Source: Anisakis pegreffii
Lineage: Eukaryota; Nematoda; Chromadorea; Rhabditida; Anisakidae
Assembly (NCBI GenBank): GCA_035041965.1
Contig: JAPYMA010002772.1
Span: forward strand, 124,001 to 188,000
Direction: 5' to 3'
Length of the DNA: 64,000 nt
Both the position numbers and the translations under genes were made by a program. Positions 35,550 through 49,800 of this stretch are shown here, in pieces; position 1 is the first letter of the stretch, and each line of letters begins with the position of its first letter. Below the pieces are notes generated by a model. That model had not been told where the DNA came from. It saw only the letters and a list, made by a program, of their open reading frames with translations, and made no database searches.

Positions 35550-35750
35550 TCAACACGTTCCAGAAACGGATAAATCAATTCCATTCAATCCCATCGTAAC
35601 TAAATTTCCCTTTTCCAGAGTTGCCACGCAGCGGAAGCGAAAATGCACCGCACAAACAATGGCAATAGTTACTAATGGATATAGAATGATAAACGATAAG
35701 AAATAAAGCAACGGCATACAACCGAATAACGATACGGCCGACCATATCAT
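35550..35750 (-). CDS. Possible small membrane protein between p47 and NDUFA12
   Basis: A 66-codon frame starts MIWSAVSLFGCMPLLYFLSF and continues hydrophobic to about residue 35, then HFRFRCVATLEKG. One long or two short membrane spans are possible. A second frame (35757-35575) overlaps it. No family is recognised and no splice support was found, so it may be chance in a T-rich stretch. Confidence 0.2.
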   Translation of the reverse strand: MIWSAVSLFGCMPLLYFLSFIILYPLVTIAIVCAVHFRFRCVATLEKGNLVTMGLNGIDLSVSGTC

Positions 35751-36269
35751 TCCTCACATTTTTTCAATGCAAAAAAAGAACGTTTATTCAGCTCCTTATC
35801 TCAATCCACCACGACACACAACAACCACGAACGTTCTCTTAGTATCGATCATATTACATCGAGAACGGATAGATGAATGGTATATTCAGTATTTTTATGA
35901 ACGTACCACACAACGTCAAACGTTGCTTCACGTTTGCTATATCGCTGTGTTTAATTGAAAACATCAAAGAATGAATAATATTGAATTCAACTTTCTTTCG
36001 AATATTGTCACTTAATGTTACTTAATCAGACAATCGAAATAAAACACAGCGATCGAGTGCAAAGCGGGATTGGGTTAAGGTGAACAAAAATATTCAAACA
36101 TGAAAATCATCTGTTGATCATAAATAATTTAAGAGAAAGCAAAATCACTTCAGAAACACCGTTTCTTGATAGCGAATGTCTCAAGCGTCTGCACAATTCA
36201 CATCACACAGAGAACAGTTATCCAACAGCATCTTAACCAATAAACAGAAGAAAGCAATTAATTCATCAG

Positions 36270-38437
36270 TCACGTATGCCTGACCACAATCACCGAGTTC
36301 AATAGACCTGCGTCTTTCAACGTCTCTCGCTCCTGCTCAATCACTTTACTCGGGAACGTTGTCATCATATAGAACGGCTGGAATGCGAACTCTGGCACCG
36401 CGCTGAAAAACGATATCACTGAGATGCCAAAAAATCGATACTTCAAATGAACGCTGCCGATGTCACAAGAAATGCCCAAAAAAATTAGCAACAAATCTAC
36501 ACAATCGATCATCTCCTCCAGCACATTCTGAATCTGAACTAACGATAAGATGAATTAATTTCCAAAAACTTCCGAAAATACGACCAAAACATTCAACAAC
36601 TTACGCAACAATGAACGAGCGCACTTCCTCGACTGTATGTGTGTGATTGAAGCGTCCAATAATCCGCTGGCCATTCGGCAAACGAATCTGAACCTGCGTT
36701 GTCGGTTCACCATCGCGCAAAGTTATCGACTGCTGCGCGGTTGCTATCGGATCAGTCTCTGAACAATGCACCATCATCCATATGAAAATATTATATTCAA
36801 CAGCATTCTCACGTGCCATTGTCACCATAGTGAAACCATCCATCGAGTCAAAACGAAACTTTGTCGTTTCTTATTGCGAGCAGCAACTGCTCGATCGACA
36901 GCTTCACCTGCGCGTGCACACACACACACACACACCGATTTCACACACTATCATTCATCTCACCATTACGAAGCACATCAACTGGTTCAAACAGAACTTA
37001 GTTCAAATAACATATTAAAAACTAAACTGCTTACCAGAAGCGCTCTCAGATGAGTGCCCCGTTTCACTACTATCCAATTTCTGACCAAGTGTGCCCGCAC
37101 CCACTATTGGCGGCACAATATCACCAAGACGTTGACCGTGGCCACTGAATGGCTTGAGTTTAGGTTCTTGATATGGCTCTGTCTTACGTTCCATGCGCAA
37201 GTCGATTACACGACCCGGATACTGACGAACCAACTCAACCGGGATATGCCTGAAACGCGATCGACCCCTCTTGGTTTTAACAGGTTCAAAAGAAACATTC
37301 GCTTGCTGCGAGCATGCAAATGATCGCATGGCTCATTCATACTCTCACTGACAAGATATCGTACCATAAGCACACGCTCTGCAACAAGAAAATGCAAGTT
37401 CTAAGCAGCAATCTTACCCCTGCATGATACTCTGCAAGAACGATCGACTTTCCGGATCATTGAACGTACGCAATGGACCGTCATCTATCGAGAAGCCGTT
37501 CTCCCACATCTTCAGGATTACTTCCTGCTGAAAGAAAGAGAAAAAAAGGAGTAAATTCTCAATACGAAATGCGAGTGTACAGAAGTAACGCTTACCTGTT
37601 CTTGCTGTTGCTCATCAGTGGACGTTGGCAGAACACTTTCGGATGGAGCATGAGAATCACCTAAACGATATCCAGCAGATTTGAACTTAACTGCGTGATT
37701 ACTGTGTCGGCTCATGGCACCGCTTTCATCTGGTGTCACTGCTTCGGCACCGTGTGATCTAGCTGATTCGAACAGCATAGAAATTAGATCATTATGCGAT
37801 GAGTTACGTGATGAACTACTTGGTCCGAGCACTTGCTGACCACTGAAACGAACAACGAATCATGAAAAAATCGGAGCACATTCACTGAAAAAATCCTGTA
37901 GATAACACGAATTTTGTTCGGAATTTTCCAAGTATTGAGGTTATACGATACTTCGAAAATTGCATATTGAATTCGTTTGATCTACAGGCTTTTAGTTTAG
38001 CCAACTTATCCGTTGTTAGTGAGTTCGATTTGAATAAAATTAGTTCACAGTGATGATGATACTGAAAAAAAGAATCGTCCTCTCACATCAGCCAAACAAT
38101 AAAACATATTGCTGCCAAACCTGTGCTCACTTCCACCAACAAAAAATCCTTGCTGATGTTTATCATCGTTTGAGCTTGCACTACTGCTACGGCTTCTCGC
38201 TCGACGATTCTTATCCTTATTCAGCTCACTCAATGTTGCGAATCTGAAGTAAATTCAAACACTCAATTTTATCATAGACACTGTTCTTCGAAATACATCG
38301 AAATACTTTACGATCGATTCCAGTCAATTTCCTTCAGAAATTTCAAAGTAACCAGTGAGAGACATGGGAATTCCATAACCGCATACGTGGAAGTGAAGTG
38401 GCATCTGACTGACATTAACCCACTTTTTATCACTCAT
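36270..38437 (-). CDS. ubxn-2: p47 / NSFL1C-type p97 (CDC-48) cofactor, SEP-UBX protein
   Basis: Adaptor of the AAA ATPase p97/CDC-48 in membrane fusion and ubiquitin-dependent pathways. Exons 38437-38424, 38243-38121, 37842-37596, 37527-37418, 37249-37035, 36758-36605 and 36402-36270 are all phase-compatible and give 331 residues. Motifs in order: [30 protein letters not shown] and [10 protein letters not shown] (the conserved p47 linker); the SEP domain from residue 129 ([50 protein letters not shown]); then the UBX domain ([54 protein letters not shown]). The first exon is only 14 bases (MSDK plus a split codon). The N-terminal UBA domain of animal p47 is not present. Confidence 0.95.
36915..36935 (+). 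repeat. (CA)n microsatellite in a p47 intron
   Basis: About ten CA units between the SEP-containing and UBX exons of p47. Confidence 0.9.
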
Positions 38438-38973
38438 ATTCGTTCGATGAGTTCCTTTCTCGTCGTTGACAAACACACTGCAACTGCACCCGATCAAATA
38501 TGATATAATAACTCAGCGACGCCAACGCGTCAACAGCAACGACCTTAACAATAAAGAACCTGAAATATGCAGAAGTTATTCTTAACCGACGGTGCTCGCA
38601 CTCCAACGAGTGCGAGATGGTATTTCAGAGCGTGTGACATGAGGTTTTCTTTTTTGCACATCAAAGTAGGCGAGGACGGAGTTCAACGCATACGTGTACA
38701 TAAAGCAGGTGAGGGTCAGTGACGTAAATACACACCGACATCCGCAAAACATAACAAGCACCGCACCTTCAACGATAACATTAAATGATCAGCTTCGTCA
38801 CTACTCCCTTCCCACCCTGACAAGTAGCAGTGACGGATAATTACATCCGTGACAAGTGCTACCTAACAAGTGCTATCGTGCGTGCTAGTCAGCACTCAAA
38901 CTTCGTTTCGGTTCGATTGTTGAGTAATGCGAACGCTTGTTCACCACTATTATAAAAACGCTATATTAAGAGT

Positions 38974-39165
38974 AGTGTGGTGCGGAGATCGGGCAATTTC
39001 GGGGATCTCGCCTCTGAGTCCCCGACTTTTTTGGAGCTGACAGCATTTCGGGATCCCTAACTGAAGAATTTCGTCTCCGATTTTTCCGTCTCAACAATAC
39101 TGATAGTCGGGGAATTTCAGGGACCTATTTTGTGCTTTCAATCGAATCAATCTCTAATCACCTCA
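38974..39165. repeat. Degenerate relative of the 32242 element
   Basis: Shares GTGGTGCGG at its left end and TCCCCGACTTTTTT inside, with several GGGGATCTC or GGGATCCC segments. It lies upstream of p47 and is more decayed than the 32.2 kb copy. Confidence 0.4.
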
Positions 39166-42100
39166 GAGGTGCCAAAATGGACAGGAAATTCCCATCTGGA
39201 AGGCAAGTTTAGAGCGCCATGATGAAAGTGAGATCTACAGTAATTCTAGCAGTATCCTACATGAAACTTTCTTCGAACAAGACTTCAGGCATAACCCTCA
39301 ATGTGAGCAGGATGTTGAGCAAGGTTGATTATGAATTGAAAAAGCGGAAAGATTGACTCACTGACAACGGGCGCGTTGTACGCTTGGGATAGGATAAATG
39401 TATTTATCATGCTCACAGTTATTTGTTTTGGTGTCATTTGTATCATATTGAAAAATGGAAACGGATTCGAAGAGTGATACCTAATGAGAATTAATCCGCA
39501 TATGTGGATAACTTTGATGATATCTGATCAAAGTAGCAGTTACTTTGACTTTCGAATCGTTTCTACGGAAAATTGAATAAGCACAAAGCACATCCGAAGA
39601 TATTTTCAGTGATTTGATAAATCTTCGAAAATTTTGATTATTTCGTTTAATCGATGAATTTTCAAATTTTAGTTCAAATCCCTTCATTAATGCTTACGAT
39701 CAAATACGGCTTAAAAACGCCTTGTGACCGGAACGTAACTCTTTCCCCTTGAAGTATGACAGCACTCTTCTAAGTGAAGAAATCGGAAAGTGCATTGTGT
39801 TGAAACTCAAAAATGAATGAAATATTTGATGAATGCTATTCAATAAATCGAAATGTGCCAAGAAGCGTCCTCATATAAATCTGATGCTACTTGCTAGCAT
39901 GATCAAAAATTCCCTGAGTTTTATCAAAAATTCTTCACTCAAATAATGTTCGTAAATTTTTGCCCAAGTACACGGATCTTCGAGTGCACCCAAGAAAAAC
40001 GTATCGTTTAATCGACATAATCTCAAAGTTCCGAAACAAAGGCATCATCCTTACAAATCAGCTATGCAACGAGCAGTGCAGATTAAATGGATTATTCACC
40101 CGTTCATAAAACGATGTTATTGCTGAAAATGCCATAAGACCATTGGAACGCAATTAGCGCTTTGATTTTTCGAGCGATTAAAACGAATATGCAACGTAAA
40201 GAGGACGACGCCTTCGATTCAGCCTCTGCACTGCTTCTTTCTCTTACCATGCAAAGCCGACTAGCTAATTGTTAGCTGACGATGCTATCCGCTTCCCGAC
40301 TTCAATTATGATTTAGACCAATGCCAGTCCATGATAATGGATACGGTGATCACATTACCTAAATTTCCCTCCCAGCACATGGTGCAATAATGTTATATCC
40401 CAAAATAAGTATTATTATGCCTTATAGTAGGATTTGTGAAGTGATGTCTTATTACTAGGATAGTGGGCAAGAAGAGTATCGTGTGCATTCGTGAAGTTTC
40501 CGTGTTCGATGTGATTATCTATTCGTTAGTCTCCATACGCGTTACATGACGACGTCGAGATGTCAAAATGTAAACACAGCTAGCGGATGTTATTATTAAA
40601 ACTGAATGTTATTCTCGTCTTTGATGCATGGCGCTGCTGACATGGGATTGCATTAGCACTGCACATGCGACACATTCATCGATCGCGGCCGATGACGAAT
40701 GCTGGCTGTGGTCACGCTGATTCACTTCCGAAAATATTCTGCTAACTTCAATGAACTATAATCCGAAGCCAGAACATGAATGACAAATAATTTTTTTTCT
40801 GGAGCATACTTCAGTGATATGCGTGGTTACTCAGTTTCAAATGCATGAATGAAGCTTACTGTTTTGATGAACCTTATCTATGTATTCCCAGTTCCTCCTA
40901 GAGGTCGACGAATCAATGGAATACCTTTCAAAAGGCCATGAAATCTAAATGACTGCTTGCAGTGTGAACTGTTTGTAAGAATTAATCGTATCGCATAATC
41001 ACACTAAATATCGCTCGTCTTGATGGCAGAGGTTACGAAGTTGCTCAATGAGTCAAAAATTGTTCACGCAAAAAGTATGCATTATAACAGCATTTACACT
41101 CACTTCTCAACTTTGATGTGGATTTTAAGCACTTTGAATTCGATTTTCAGCAAAAGATTCCAAGAAAAAACGAACTGAATAAGAACGGAACGGAATGCAA
41201 TGCGTTGCATTCCCTTTGCAGTCATTCATTTTAATGATCGATTTTCAATTCGTTTCAAGTGCATATTGGATTGAATTCGTTCGATTGGTGTGTTTGGTAG
41301 AAAGCGAATGTTTTTTTAACGCGAAACTCCGCTCGAATCAGGCACTCTTCATTCGTGCATTCGGATGGATCGGACTTGATTCGCTGAAGAGGTTGTTTGC
41401 GTGTGGTTTGATGTGCCGGGATCTCAAGAGATATTAGCTTCCAGAAGATCGCATCGTCCATTCATCCGTAACAACCAGCAATCACATTCATCCAGTCATT
41501 AATCTCTTCTCATTCTAATCACACCCATTGTCTCATCAACAGAATAATTGTTATGCGCAAAAAAACATGATCACTCCTTCTTCAGTGATCGAATCCCCAG
41601 ATGTCACATTATTCACTGCATATTTACTTCGTAAACAAAGGTAATGTAACTCCCCACACGACCAGAAACATGCTCACTCTCTTGAATACGTTTTTCTTCT
41701 TCACTGCTCTGAGCAGGGCAAGACCTGGGACGTTCTGATGGATGATTACACGTGACAGATTCTAATCCACCAACGTTGTTTGTATAGGTTAAACACACGT
41801 GTCCAGTGAGACTGCTGCGTTTTGCAATGATAGTAGCATTTAATCCATATTTAGTCATTCATCTCATTTGTGCGTTTCGTTTATATCTTTCGTAAGCATC
41901 TCATTGATAGATCTCACTGATACTTGGTTATTTTAGTGACATGTAACAGAAATCTGTTACTGAGGAAAATGTCTTTTTATTTTACTTCGAAATTCCATCC
42001 ATTGTTTACTATTGCTTCGTCGTAATGTGATCCTCTATCGAGTTCGTTAATCAGCACGAGATCAAATTGAAAATATCAATCTATTAGGAATCGTGACATC

Positions 42101-43690
42101 ATTCTGTTTCAATACTCCCCTGATAGAATCTTGGTTCAAAAGCAAACTGAACGCGATTTGGAATGGAATGTGTAAAAGGCTCAGTGTTGAATTGCACATA
42201 GAATTCGTGATTTGCAAACATTTTTGAATGAAAAACGACAAAAAATGCAAACTGAATGTTGCCGGAACATTCACAAAGCAGTCAGCTGGATGGATATACA
42301 ATGAAACATGATATTTGTTGCAAACTGAATGGACATCGTTAAGAAAGAGGTTCATTTCGTTGTTAGAGTCGATTAAATGAGAAGTGAGTGTTTAACACAG
42401 AGCAATTCATGATGCTTTTGTTCATCAGTGAACAATTTTGGTCTGACTCGTTCCTCGCTTCAATCCTTCAAGTGTTTCCCTTTTAAAAACTCCAAATGCC
42501 TCTAGATCTCATATAGTACAACGTAATTTCTGAACAGCAGAACGAATTTCTTTATCGTTTTTTTTTCATTTTGTCTCATTAATTCCAGCATCTGCTTGAG
42601 TGAGGTATTTTAAGAAGAGTACCAAATGTTACTATTTCTGAGTTCGTTGTGAATCATTCGTCACGATTCATTCTTCGGAAATATACCTGGATTAGCTAGG
42701 CTTGTAACGTTGCTGGCCACAATGCTCGCGTTTCCGTGCAGGAATATATATTCTCTGAAATTTTCGTACGTTTGATCAGTTGTATTTGTAGTGTTTGAGG
42801 CTTCAGTGGATCGGAGTAGGATTTGATGCGATTGGAAAATGCCATGAGGATAATCGCGTTTGTCAGATTCTCTCATCTGTGAAAGAATCAATCTGCCTTT
42901 CCAAACAGCTCTTCGCAAATTGTGAACTGAATCCGTTCATGTTGGTGCCAGTCTAATACTGCCTCCAAACAATCTTACTTCATATCACATCGAAATTATC
43001 TTGGAACCGTTCAAGAAAATAGATATCTATTCGGGCAGTAGAACAATGAATTAATATTGACATCTAACCGAAACGTTAAGCCTTGAATGAATGATCGGTG
43101 TGACATTGAGTGAGTAGTTAATGAAGATTGATAGTGATCGCTTCACAAGCAATATCCTTCGAACAATATAATATCCTATTCAGCACGGCTCATGCACGTA
43201 CAATTATAGATGCTGCGTATCTTTCATATATGCGTATACCACATCAGCCCTTGTGAAGCTGACTGCTAGACTTATGCTACTGCTTGCATGTTTAGCTTCT
43301 GATTCATATGTAGAATTTCGTAGTCATCTCATTCAACGTAGCAACCATCGAATCTCTTTTTGCTGTCCATTTCGCTTCAAATTTTCCTTTGAGAAGAGTC
43401 AGTCAGTGAATATTAGCGCTTCCTAGGCGTCATCAGATTCTAACTCGTTTCAGAGGGAAGCAACTCATCACAAATTCATCATCCTTCATAACAAGTATTA
43501 TTTCCCATCATCGACGCTCTTATTATCGTGCCCAATCATTTTTATTCGATTCAGTCGAATTCCGAATGGTTGATGCCTTATGACTGCCAGCAATATTATT
43601 GTTATCGCTAATAACGTCATCACGCTCGCTTAAAGATTTGCGTCAATCGCCGTCAACTAATTGAATCAAATAGAACAAAAAACAGAATTT
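39166..43690. other. Long stretch without a supported gene
   Basis: Only short open frames were seen. The longest tidy one is on the minus strand at 41858-41613 (81 codons, contains SSEEEKRIQESEHVSGRVGS), which has no family or splice support. The shared 35 bp repeat copy lies at 42705-42739. Confidence 0.4.
42705..42739 (+). repeat. Second copy of the 35 bp shared sequence
   Basis: Identical to 23760-23794. Here it overlaps a short minus-strand open frame (42918-42661) that is otherwise unsupported. Confidence 0.85.
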
Positions 43691-43821
43691 TTTCAGATTG
43701 CATATCGGGCGTATGCTCAGCGCATTTCTATTGTGCAAGCAAGGTGTATCTAAACTCAAAACGAAGGCATCAATCAAAACTAACAGCGAATTCACGTTCA
43801 TGTCACGCAGTTAGCAAGAAT

Positions 43822-46800
43822 ATGTCAATAATGGGTCAACAAAATCGACGTTTTACGGATAATTTCAGGGTAAGTTAATTCACCAATCCCTTTTCATGCA
43901 CCGTTCAGTGTTGCATTACCGATGCTTGAATCATTTCTCCATTTTCTTGTGCAGCTGATTGCTACAGTATACGCCTCAAGCAGCGATCATTTCTGAAGGC
44001 TCTTCCATTTTCTCATCAAGATTGTGAGTGGATTTGCATGATGAGTTTATTGTTGTTGCTTACATTGCACGCTTATATTTGTTTACTACGATTTGCAATC
44101 GCTTAAACACAACTTTTACGTACACGAATATTATCACGGCATATGAGCAGCTCTTACGGCTTGGAATTGATATCAAATAGAGGATGAAAAAATCATTGTT
44201 TAAGCATTGACTTTCTCATCACGAAGCAACAAAGGTTTCTGCGCGCATGTGAGGTGATCGCTGTATGCACTCATTGTAAGGACGATGATATTCGACCTGT
44301 TATTAATCCTATTTACTATAATGACAATCATGTAACAGAAATTATCGTTTGAATGTTTATTTCTCTGAAGTTTTTCTGTCATTTGTCGATACTTGATTGT
44401 TGTGAGTGAAAAGTCTGCTTCGTGAGTGTTTCTTGCTGCAAATTTTGTGAAATGAACAAATTCTTCGCGTGAAATATTGCTCAACAGAAACTTCGATACA
44501 CTGAGGAATTGAAATTCTTGAACATTTGATGTTTGTGGTGACATAATAGGCTAGTGGTAATAGCGATTCATCCTGTAAGCTCAATTCCTTCGCATGCGTT
44601 CCGTTGAAAGTCCAACAAATTGTCACATGCAATTCCTCGAGAAGTAAAGCCCCGATTCGCTGGTCCGGCCACAAGATCACTCGTGTTGATCTTATTATGC
44701 TGATGTTCGATTGGACATCGATGTACCATGCTACTCATTTACTTTCATTCGAAAATCGTCAATCTAGAGTTTATCATGCCAACAATTTTGCGCTCAAAAG
44801 GCTCTCGAAAATGATTAGGCTTCGGGTTCTAATCGCCATAAAATGAGGAGAAACTTTATCATGCTGGCAATTAACTGGGAATGATTGAAGCGTGACGGAT
44901 CTATGAGCGTTAAACTACAGCACATAGAACGTTATTTTTCAGATGAATCGAAATTATTCATTTTGATGAATAAATAGAATTCAGCAGTTATGTGATGCAT
45001 AAACAGTGTGTTTAACGTCTTCCTCACGCACATCGACGCATTCGAATGTAATTACTACTCTCGAATAAAACTCTATAATGCACAGAAAAGTGTTTCGTTT
45101 AATCCCACGAGTCCCATCTCATTCCTATCTCATATCCAATAACCTCCGAATCATATGGACAACCGTTGGAGATATGTTTCAGTTGCTGTAACTCGATTTA
45201 TCATCAAGTTTTTTAATAGTAAGCGATAGATAGATTACTTCGAAAAATCAGTCTCAGATCACTATTTCTAGCAGCAATAGAATTAATTTCTTCCAAACCA
45301 GTTTGGTTGCTTGATTTTTCAAGAAAGATATAAACCTTACTCAAATCCAGCATGAATCGGGCTCCTTTTATCTAAATGAGCTGTAGACTTGTTAGGAATC
45401 AACTGCAATGAAATCATTTATTAATCTGATCAAAGACAATCGTCAATCATGATTTATACTACTTGCGAATAGCCGTAACACCTCTGAAGTCCATCCACAA
45501 GCTCTCCGACACCATTTTTATCTGCAACGCCATTCCGTACATAACTGCCGAGAACTGCATATTCGAGCAGTAAAGTCAATGTGGATTAAAGCGAAAAATG
45601 ATGACGTTACCATTCCAGAGCGCAGTTAATGTGATTTCAGGGATTTTCATTTATCAGCAACTTTGTCATGTCTAAATTTATCTGTTCGATCGACGTACCA
45701 AAACCGAGAGATAAACAAATTTCAGCAACCGATTCATTGAATTTTCCGTCTTTAAACTAATCTCAATTTGATTTGCGAAAGCATTTGTTCCATGAATCTG
45801 CCCTTTAGTTTCTGAAAATCAATTATGCTGTTTTTATGCATCGCACTTTCAGTGATCTATCCAAATTATATATTTACAATTCGAATCGAATTCAAAGGAA
45901 ACGCTCATGAAAGCTAGGAGCATTGATGAATTGATGTGCACTTACGAAACTGTTCTTGCCGCATCCGAACGTGCCTTCGCAGTGAGGAATTCTCAAGCAT
46001 CGTCACAATAAGTAGCGTTGATGTGAAATGATTAATCAGTTCAATGAAGCAATTTATTCATACTGACAATGTACTTTTGTTGACGAAATCGCTCTTGTCT
46101 TCGCATCGCTCACTTCCTGCATTCGATATGTCAAAGAATTCGTTTTATTGCTAGCGTTTCTGTCCCAAAGGGTCCATGGCGATAACAATTCGAGTTGTGT
46201 GTAATTGACGCGAACCAACAAACGTAATCAGCTGTCACTATTCGTGAAGACAGAACTGAGGTAACGAGAAATTCAGATGTACGGAAGGAATCTAAAAATG
46301 ACTGCATTCAAAACACCTACAACCAACAATCATCAACTGAAGCGATATGCATCAGTTCTTCATGCCCGAGTCAACAGTCGTGAAGAAGAAGGCATGATAT
46401 CAGATGATAATGATAGTGGTAATAGAATTATTCAGCAGTGCTTCATTCAATTCCAGCAACTTTGCGTATTATTTGTCTAGAAGACGCATATTACAATTTG
46501 TGATGTTTTTTGTATTTCAGCGACACTTTAACAAATCTTTTACGAATAGTTATTTCTCGAGATCGTTTGCTTTTCCAATTATCACTCGTCTTGTCCGCAG
46601 GTCTGGTGATACAGTCATTGATTTCAGTAACTTACTTCTATTATTCATCATCTTGCTTGCTCTCGTGAGTCTCATTTATCTATCATTCCAATTAGCACTT
46701 TAATCTCACGGATCTCATCGTTTCACACTATTCCCAGCTGATTCAGTTTCATCTTCACACTCCCATGGTTTGTGCTCTACGATATGAAATCCAATGCGTC

Positions 46801-49800
46801 CAAAGTGCTATTTGCGTTTGATTTCTGCTGTTTTATTGCGTTTTATATAATTGCTTTCGGCATCACATCAAGCTATCAGTTTAGCTCATTGCCATAATTT
46901 TATTACCTTCTTCTTCAGAGGAGGCACTGTAAAAGATGATCACAAAAAGTCATTATTATTATTACCTTGTTATCCAGAAGTGAACTTTGAAAGTTATTTT
47001 GTGATAAATTCTGAGCCATTGTCACTGTGGTGCGAAGAGAGTTCTCAGTCGAACCTTCAAACTCAGCGAACATTCAGGTTGACTTCCTATCAGAACAACA
47101 TCTTCGTGTAGTACTTATCGCATTGCAGAGATCTGCCCAGTTTTCATTACGGATGAACTTTCACAGGAGACGCTGTTTAGATCAGTGGTTCTCGCGTTCG
47201 GGTGCTCCATTAACCCTTTCGATGACCTGGCAGGCCCCTCCCCCTATTAAATATGGAACTCATACATATCACGTTCAGATGACCGTTACGTTCAATCTTA
47301 CTAGCACATCCATGATGGTAATCCACACCACTGGGCTTTCACTTAGACCGTTGAGTTTCTCAGTACTGCAATCGAATATGATTGCATGAAAAGCAATTGT
47401 CTATGACACGCTCACTTCAAACTGATTCTGATGGATTCTCATTCTTTTCGGACGTGTTGTATTCACTCTCATAGCTATTGCATGTGAACACCGTTCTATT
47501 CATGAGTTCTTCTCATTCATCTCGTCTCGTTTCACTTCACAGTTCGAATAAGTTTCTTATTCAGTAGCATATACTACTTACTGAATACCTTGACGAGAGT
47601 TGACAGTCGAAATCAGCAATACAACAATCGAATTGAATTGCTCAACAGTCAAACGATCAATTATAGAGTGTATTCAATAGAATGAGAATTTGACTTTAAT
47701 TGTTGAATGAAATGAATGAGAAATTAGCGAAAGAGAACACTTTTGGTGATAAAAGCTATGAGAGCGATTGTAACAGCAAGGAAAAGAATGGAAACCCTAT
47801 TAAAACGGCATTCAAAGACAAATGCGTGTAACTTCAATGTTGCCATCAACTACCGTATTTACATATCCGTGATCGAAACATTTATGGAGGAAATATGAGG
47901 TGAAATCAATCAACGGTGATTTATTAACGCCCCAATTTATTTCTAACGCCTCCAATTCATCATCAACTCTCCCCGCTATGAGGATCACCAAATTAGGTGC
48001 TTGAATGGACATTGATTGTTTGATCTGCATTGGATCTGCAGTCAATGAAACGATTAGTAAAGTTTTTCCGATGTATCGAACAATTTTCGTCAAGTCCGTC
48101 CGTACATGAAATATTTGCATTTTTGAGAACTGTTATGCGCGAATATAGAGAAGCTGCGAATTTATGTACAATCGCGCGAAATCTATTAGAGTGAGCTGAT
48201 GATGGTAACCGTCCGTAGTTCAGTCGGTAATATCCGACGAATATCGGTCGGAAATGCAGAATCGGATTTCGACTGAAGCAACGGTCGCTTTGTATTCCTG
48301 GATTCATTCGGATATTTTCGAGATTTTGGAGGGGAAATTTCAACGGACACAGGCAAAACTTAGACATGATCCGTTAGAAAAATGCTTTGAGTGCTTCGCT
48401 GATTCACTTTTGTTCACTTCTGGTGAATTTCTAGTTGCAGAATTGAATATTTTTTGTGTGGTTATTTGAGGTGAATTCGTTGTGTGAACGAAATTGTTGA
48501 TCACACAACATATTGTTCGTTTAGCATATTAAGCGCTGCTTAAGAAAGCACTTGAACGTGATGATAAGTTTGGCCGATAATAATTGAATTTGAATGAATT
48601 GCTCGTCAGTGAAGCGAGATGATGAGACTTTATCAAATTGCATCCAGTATTTGTACATCGTTGCAGTTGCATTCTTTGCTTATAGCTGGACTGCTCCTCG
48701 CACATATCCATCATCATCTTCATATGCACCCTTCGGCAGCTCAGCGATGTCCTTTCTAATATTTCATTTCCACGGAACTTTCAACAAGACATCAGTATCA
48801 ATCTTCATTAGTCACTCATTGAAATTGCTATCCGCCACATTTGTGGATTTGTGATGGATTACGAATATTCATTAGTGAGAAATGCCAACATTGCTGACTT
48901 AGCACATTATCAAGTGTTCATCGTTTTTTTTCGTTTATGGACAGCTTCGAAACAAAACTTTCTTGCCTAATGCTCAACAGCACTTGAAAAATCTGTATGA
49001 GTGGAATTTTGGATAAATTCAAAATTCATTTCAAATCAGCCACTCTCGAATTATCACCAATATTTTGCTTGCAATTCAACGCCGTCGAACCTTTTCAATT
49101 CGTGGAACTGTTCTGGTCGGGTTGCTTGCGTAACCGTTGTTCTCTCAGTCTTTCGAAATTTTCGCCTTCAATGTTTTGCCTTCAAATTTTTGCCTTGCTA
49201 TCCAATCAAATTCACATCTGCAAAAGTGCTGTACTGCATTCAACATACCTTCTTTCTCATCGAAATCCATATTCGTCTCATCATTATTACACGCCTGACC
49301 AGCTTGCGTGCTAAACTTTGGTGAGTGGCAAGCGCGCTGCCACAAAATAATACGCATTCAAAACACCGTTTCTTAGTTTGCTTTCATGTTCAATTGTATT
49401 GGTTTATGAAACTGCTTGTGGATCTTTATCTTGTCATCTATATCTTGAAACTTCTTTTTTTGTTTCATTCCTTTCAGTATCGAAATTTATGGTTGACTTC
49501 CAATTTCCAAGAATAGTTATGCGAATCAAATTAGAGAAGTAAAATGAGCACATTAACCGCAGGAATAATGATAATGCAATAACGTAGTGATTAACACGAC
49601 AATATTCAATGTCAAAAGAAAAATGTAATAGCGAACTATTCGAAAATTAGAAAGTAAAAAGTAATAAAATAACTATACAAGAACAATTTATCAATGCTAC
49701 TTTCGCGATTCAATACTGCTGCACAGTTTGTCTAATGATGTTGTGAAGATTTTTGTCGGTAATTTATATGTAAGTGCAATGAGTAAAGAAAATTTCATGC

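Noticed and set aside
41613..41858. 81-codon minus-strand frame rich in Ser and Glu
   Set aside because: Single open frame with no trans-splice site, polyadenylation context or recognised family.
44357..44680. 107-codon minus-strand frame and overlapping 114-codon frame
   Set aside because: Two long frames overlapping in different phases with no motif suggest low stop density by chance.
46277..46703. Candidate exons starting MYGRNLKMTAFKTP and a hydrophobic frame ending near 46703
   Set aside because: The ATG follows an acceptor-like ATTCAG, but no continuation with matching phase to other exons could be established.
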